From the NCBI GenBank assembly GCA_947646735.1, contig CANTFK010000842.1:434001-498000 (forward strand): DNA of 64,000 nucleotides. The letters are read 5' to 3'. Within the stretch, counting starts at the first letter, position 1. Every line of letters starts with the position of its first letter. A model generated the notes under the pieces. It saw only the letters and a program-made list of their open reading frames with translations. It made no database searches and was not told the DNA's origin. Both the position numbers and the translations under genes were made by a program. Shown here in pieces: positions 62,820-64,000 of the stretch. The stretch is from Peronospora farinosa (Eukaryota; Oomycota; Peronosporomycetes; Peronosporales; Peronosporaceae).

Positions 62820-64000
62820 ATGGATAGGAAGCGACTGTGCGTGAAGGTCGTAAGCGCTCGAAACCTCGAGAGTCCTCAGTTGGTGGACGCCTATTGTGTC
62901 GTGGGACTTTGTGAGGTGAAATCCAAGAAATACCGTGGCAATTACCGCTTAGCTAGACGTTCTTTGACCGTGACAGGTTCCACTAGCCTTTCGTGGGCTC
63001 ATGTCGCGGAATTTGTGGTGCCTGTTCGGCCTGCAAGCGTGAGATTGATAGTGCAAGTTTTTTGTAAAAAGAATTTCTTCTTTGACATGTTCCCGTCCAG
63101 TTGCAGCAATTTATCCGATGAAGAAGAAGAAGAAGTGAAAGTGATTCAAGAAAAAACATTGTCTGCAAAGGAAGAGAAGAAGACATTGACGTCAAGGCCG
63201 CAGACTTTTGTGAATGGATGGAAACGGATTCATGATAGTGACAGTGATGATGTTGTCACGCTTTCTGAGGAGGAAGATGAGGACGTGGATGAGATTCATG
63301 ATGATGAAGAGGATGACTCGCCACTAATTGAGGAAGAAAATGCCGGTGTAGTTGGAAATTGCAATGACGAGATGCTGGGTGCTGTTGAAATTAATTTGAG
63401 CTTGTTGTGCAAGTCGTCGAGACCTGTGACAGACTCGTGGTATTGTTTGGGTGGCACGAGAACGGGAGAAGTGAGGATTCGAACGATTTGGTATGAACGA
63501 GGGGTAAGACCCCTCACGGCGCAGGATCGTGACATGCTGTTTGAAGAGCATTTGAATCGTTCGATAGCGAAACCTATGAGTGACTTTTACGGATTTGCCA
63601 TACCAGAAGCTGCTAGGAAAGACTGGATGCACTTGCGCTCGTACCAGGATTGCCGAGAGGAAAGACGCGTTGAGGATTGGGCGAGGCTGTACGGCACCCA
63701 ACTATCTGAACGTCTACGACGCTGCTCATACAAGGAAAAAGACACGGAAGAGAAAGCCCTCCTCATACAGCTAGCTCGAGCTGGCATTCCACGGCACTTA
63801 CGAGAACGAGCGTACATGAATCTCTCCGGAGCGGGCGAAAAGCAAGCGAATGCAGGTCCGAACTACTATATTGATCTTGCCAAGCAAGCAGAGACGATCG
63901 AGACAGAGGCGTCTCGCCAAATTGAGCTCGATATTGATCGTACATTTGGACACTCCCAAACGACAATATGCTCCGATTCGGGACGTACACAGTTGCGCCG
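62820..64000 (+). CDS. C2 + TBC (Rab-GAP) domain protein, cut by the window end
   Basis: Open from ATG 62820 to the last base with no stop (393 codons), no introns so far. The N-terminus is a C2-type strand pattern (RLCVKVVSARNLESPQLVDAYCVVGL). An acidic Glu/Asp linker follows (about 63120-63345), then a second C2-like stretch (SWYCLGG, GEVRIRTIW). From about residue 300 a TBC domain begins: LARAGIPRHLRERAYMNLSG, then YYIDLAKQAE and ELDIDRTFGHSQ, which carries the catalytic Arg of the I-x-x-D-x-x-R motif. TBC proteins switch off Rab GTPases; the C2 domains would direct it to membranes. The C-terminal half is outside the window. Confidence 0.82.
   Translation, partial: MDRKRLCVKVVSARNLESPQLVDAYCVVGLCEVKSKKYRGNYRLARRSLTVTGSTSLSWAHVAEFVVPVRPASVRLIVQVFCKKNFFFDMFPSSCSNLSDEEEEEVKVIQEKTLSAKEEKKTLTSRPQTFVNGWKRIHDSDSDDVVTLSEEEDEDVDEIHDDEEDDSPLIEEENAGVVGNCNDEMLGAVEINLSLLCKSSRPVTDSWYCLGGTRTGEVRIRTIWYERGVRPLTAQDRDMLFEEHLNRSIAKPMSDFYGFAIPEAARKDWMHLRSYQDCREERRVEDWARLYGTQLSERLRRCSYKEKDTEEKALLIQLARAGIPRHLRERAYMNLSGAGEKQANAGPNYYIDLAKQAETIETEASRQIELDIDRTFGHSQTTICSDSGRTQLR

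Noticed and set aside
1..64000. CRISPR arrays, rRNA or tRNA genes
   Set aside because: I looked for regularly spaced repeats and for tRNA-like B-box patterns (GGTTCRANNCC) and saw none that hold up; absence by eye is not proof.

Overview
This is nuclear DNA of a plant-associated oomycete of the Peronosporales type (Phytophthora or a downy mildew; I cannot decide the genus). The evidence is a secreted RXLR-dEER effector, a GPI-anchored elicitin-like protein, dense genes with short GT-AG introns (mostly about 50-90 nt), oomycete-style housekeeping proteins and chromodomain Ty3/gypsy and Ty1/copia retrotransposons.

Layout. 1-2000: a minisatellite and a decayed repeat-type ORF. 2008-15735: a compact housekeeping block with COG4 / TTI1 head to head, then PP5 / VPS50 head to head (79 bp between starts in both pairs), then a gene with a PX-like and a ZNF598-C-terminal-like region. 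16274-18316: an RXLR effector, which borders a transposon island (about 18.3-44.1 kb). The island holds an atypical GC-richer block split by a decayed hAT transposon, a 15.8-kb chromovirus (22183-37965) that carries a second complete chromovirus (24182-31978) inside its protease region, a truncated gene fragment, and a copia element (38744-43822) that cuts a small protein gene in two. 44160-64000: a second compact housekeeping block with histone H2B, SRP receptor alpha, N6-methyl-AMP deaminase-like, an elicitin-like protein, a DIX-domain/STK16-like kinase, a Tudor/chromo-barrel-like protein, TRMO, histidinol-phosphate aminotransferase, a TOM1/TOM3-type membrane protein, MAU2/SCC4 and a C2+TBC protein cut by the window end.

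Together: the housekeeping genes serve Golgi and endosome trafficking (COG4, VPS50, TBC), co-translational targeting (SRPR), PIKK-kinase maturation (TTI1), cohesin loading (MAU2), tRNA modification (TRMO) and histidine synthesis. They are not an operon; many pairs are divergent with very short shared intergenic regions. The host-interaction genes (RXLR, elicitin-like) lie beside or near the repeat island. Gene models for spliced genes were built by hand from frames and splice signals; every junction kept an open frame, but none has transcript support.

The most interesting observations are the antisense ORFs at the 3' end of both chromoviruses, a DIX-domain protein whose STK16-like kinase has HRN instead of HRD, the copia element whose primer binding site overlaps the gag start codon, and the non-oomycete-looking block that hosts the hAT element.
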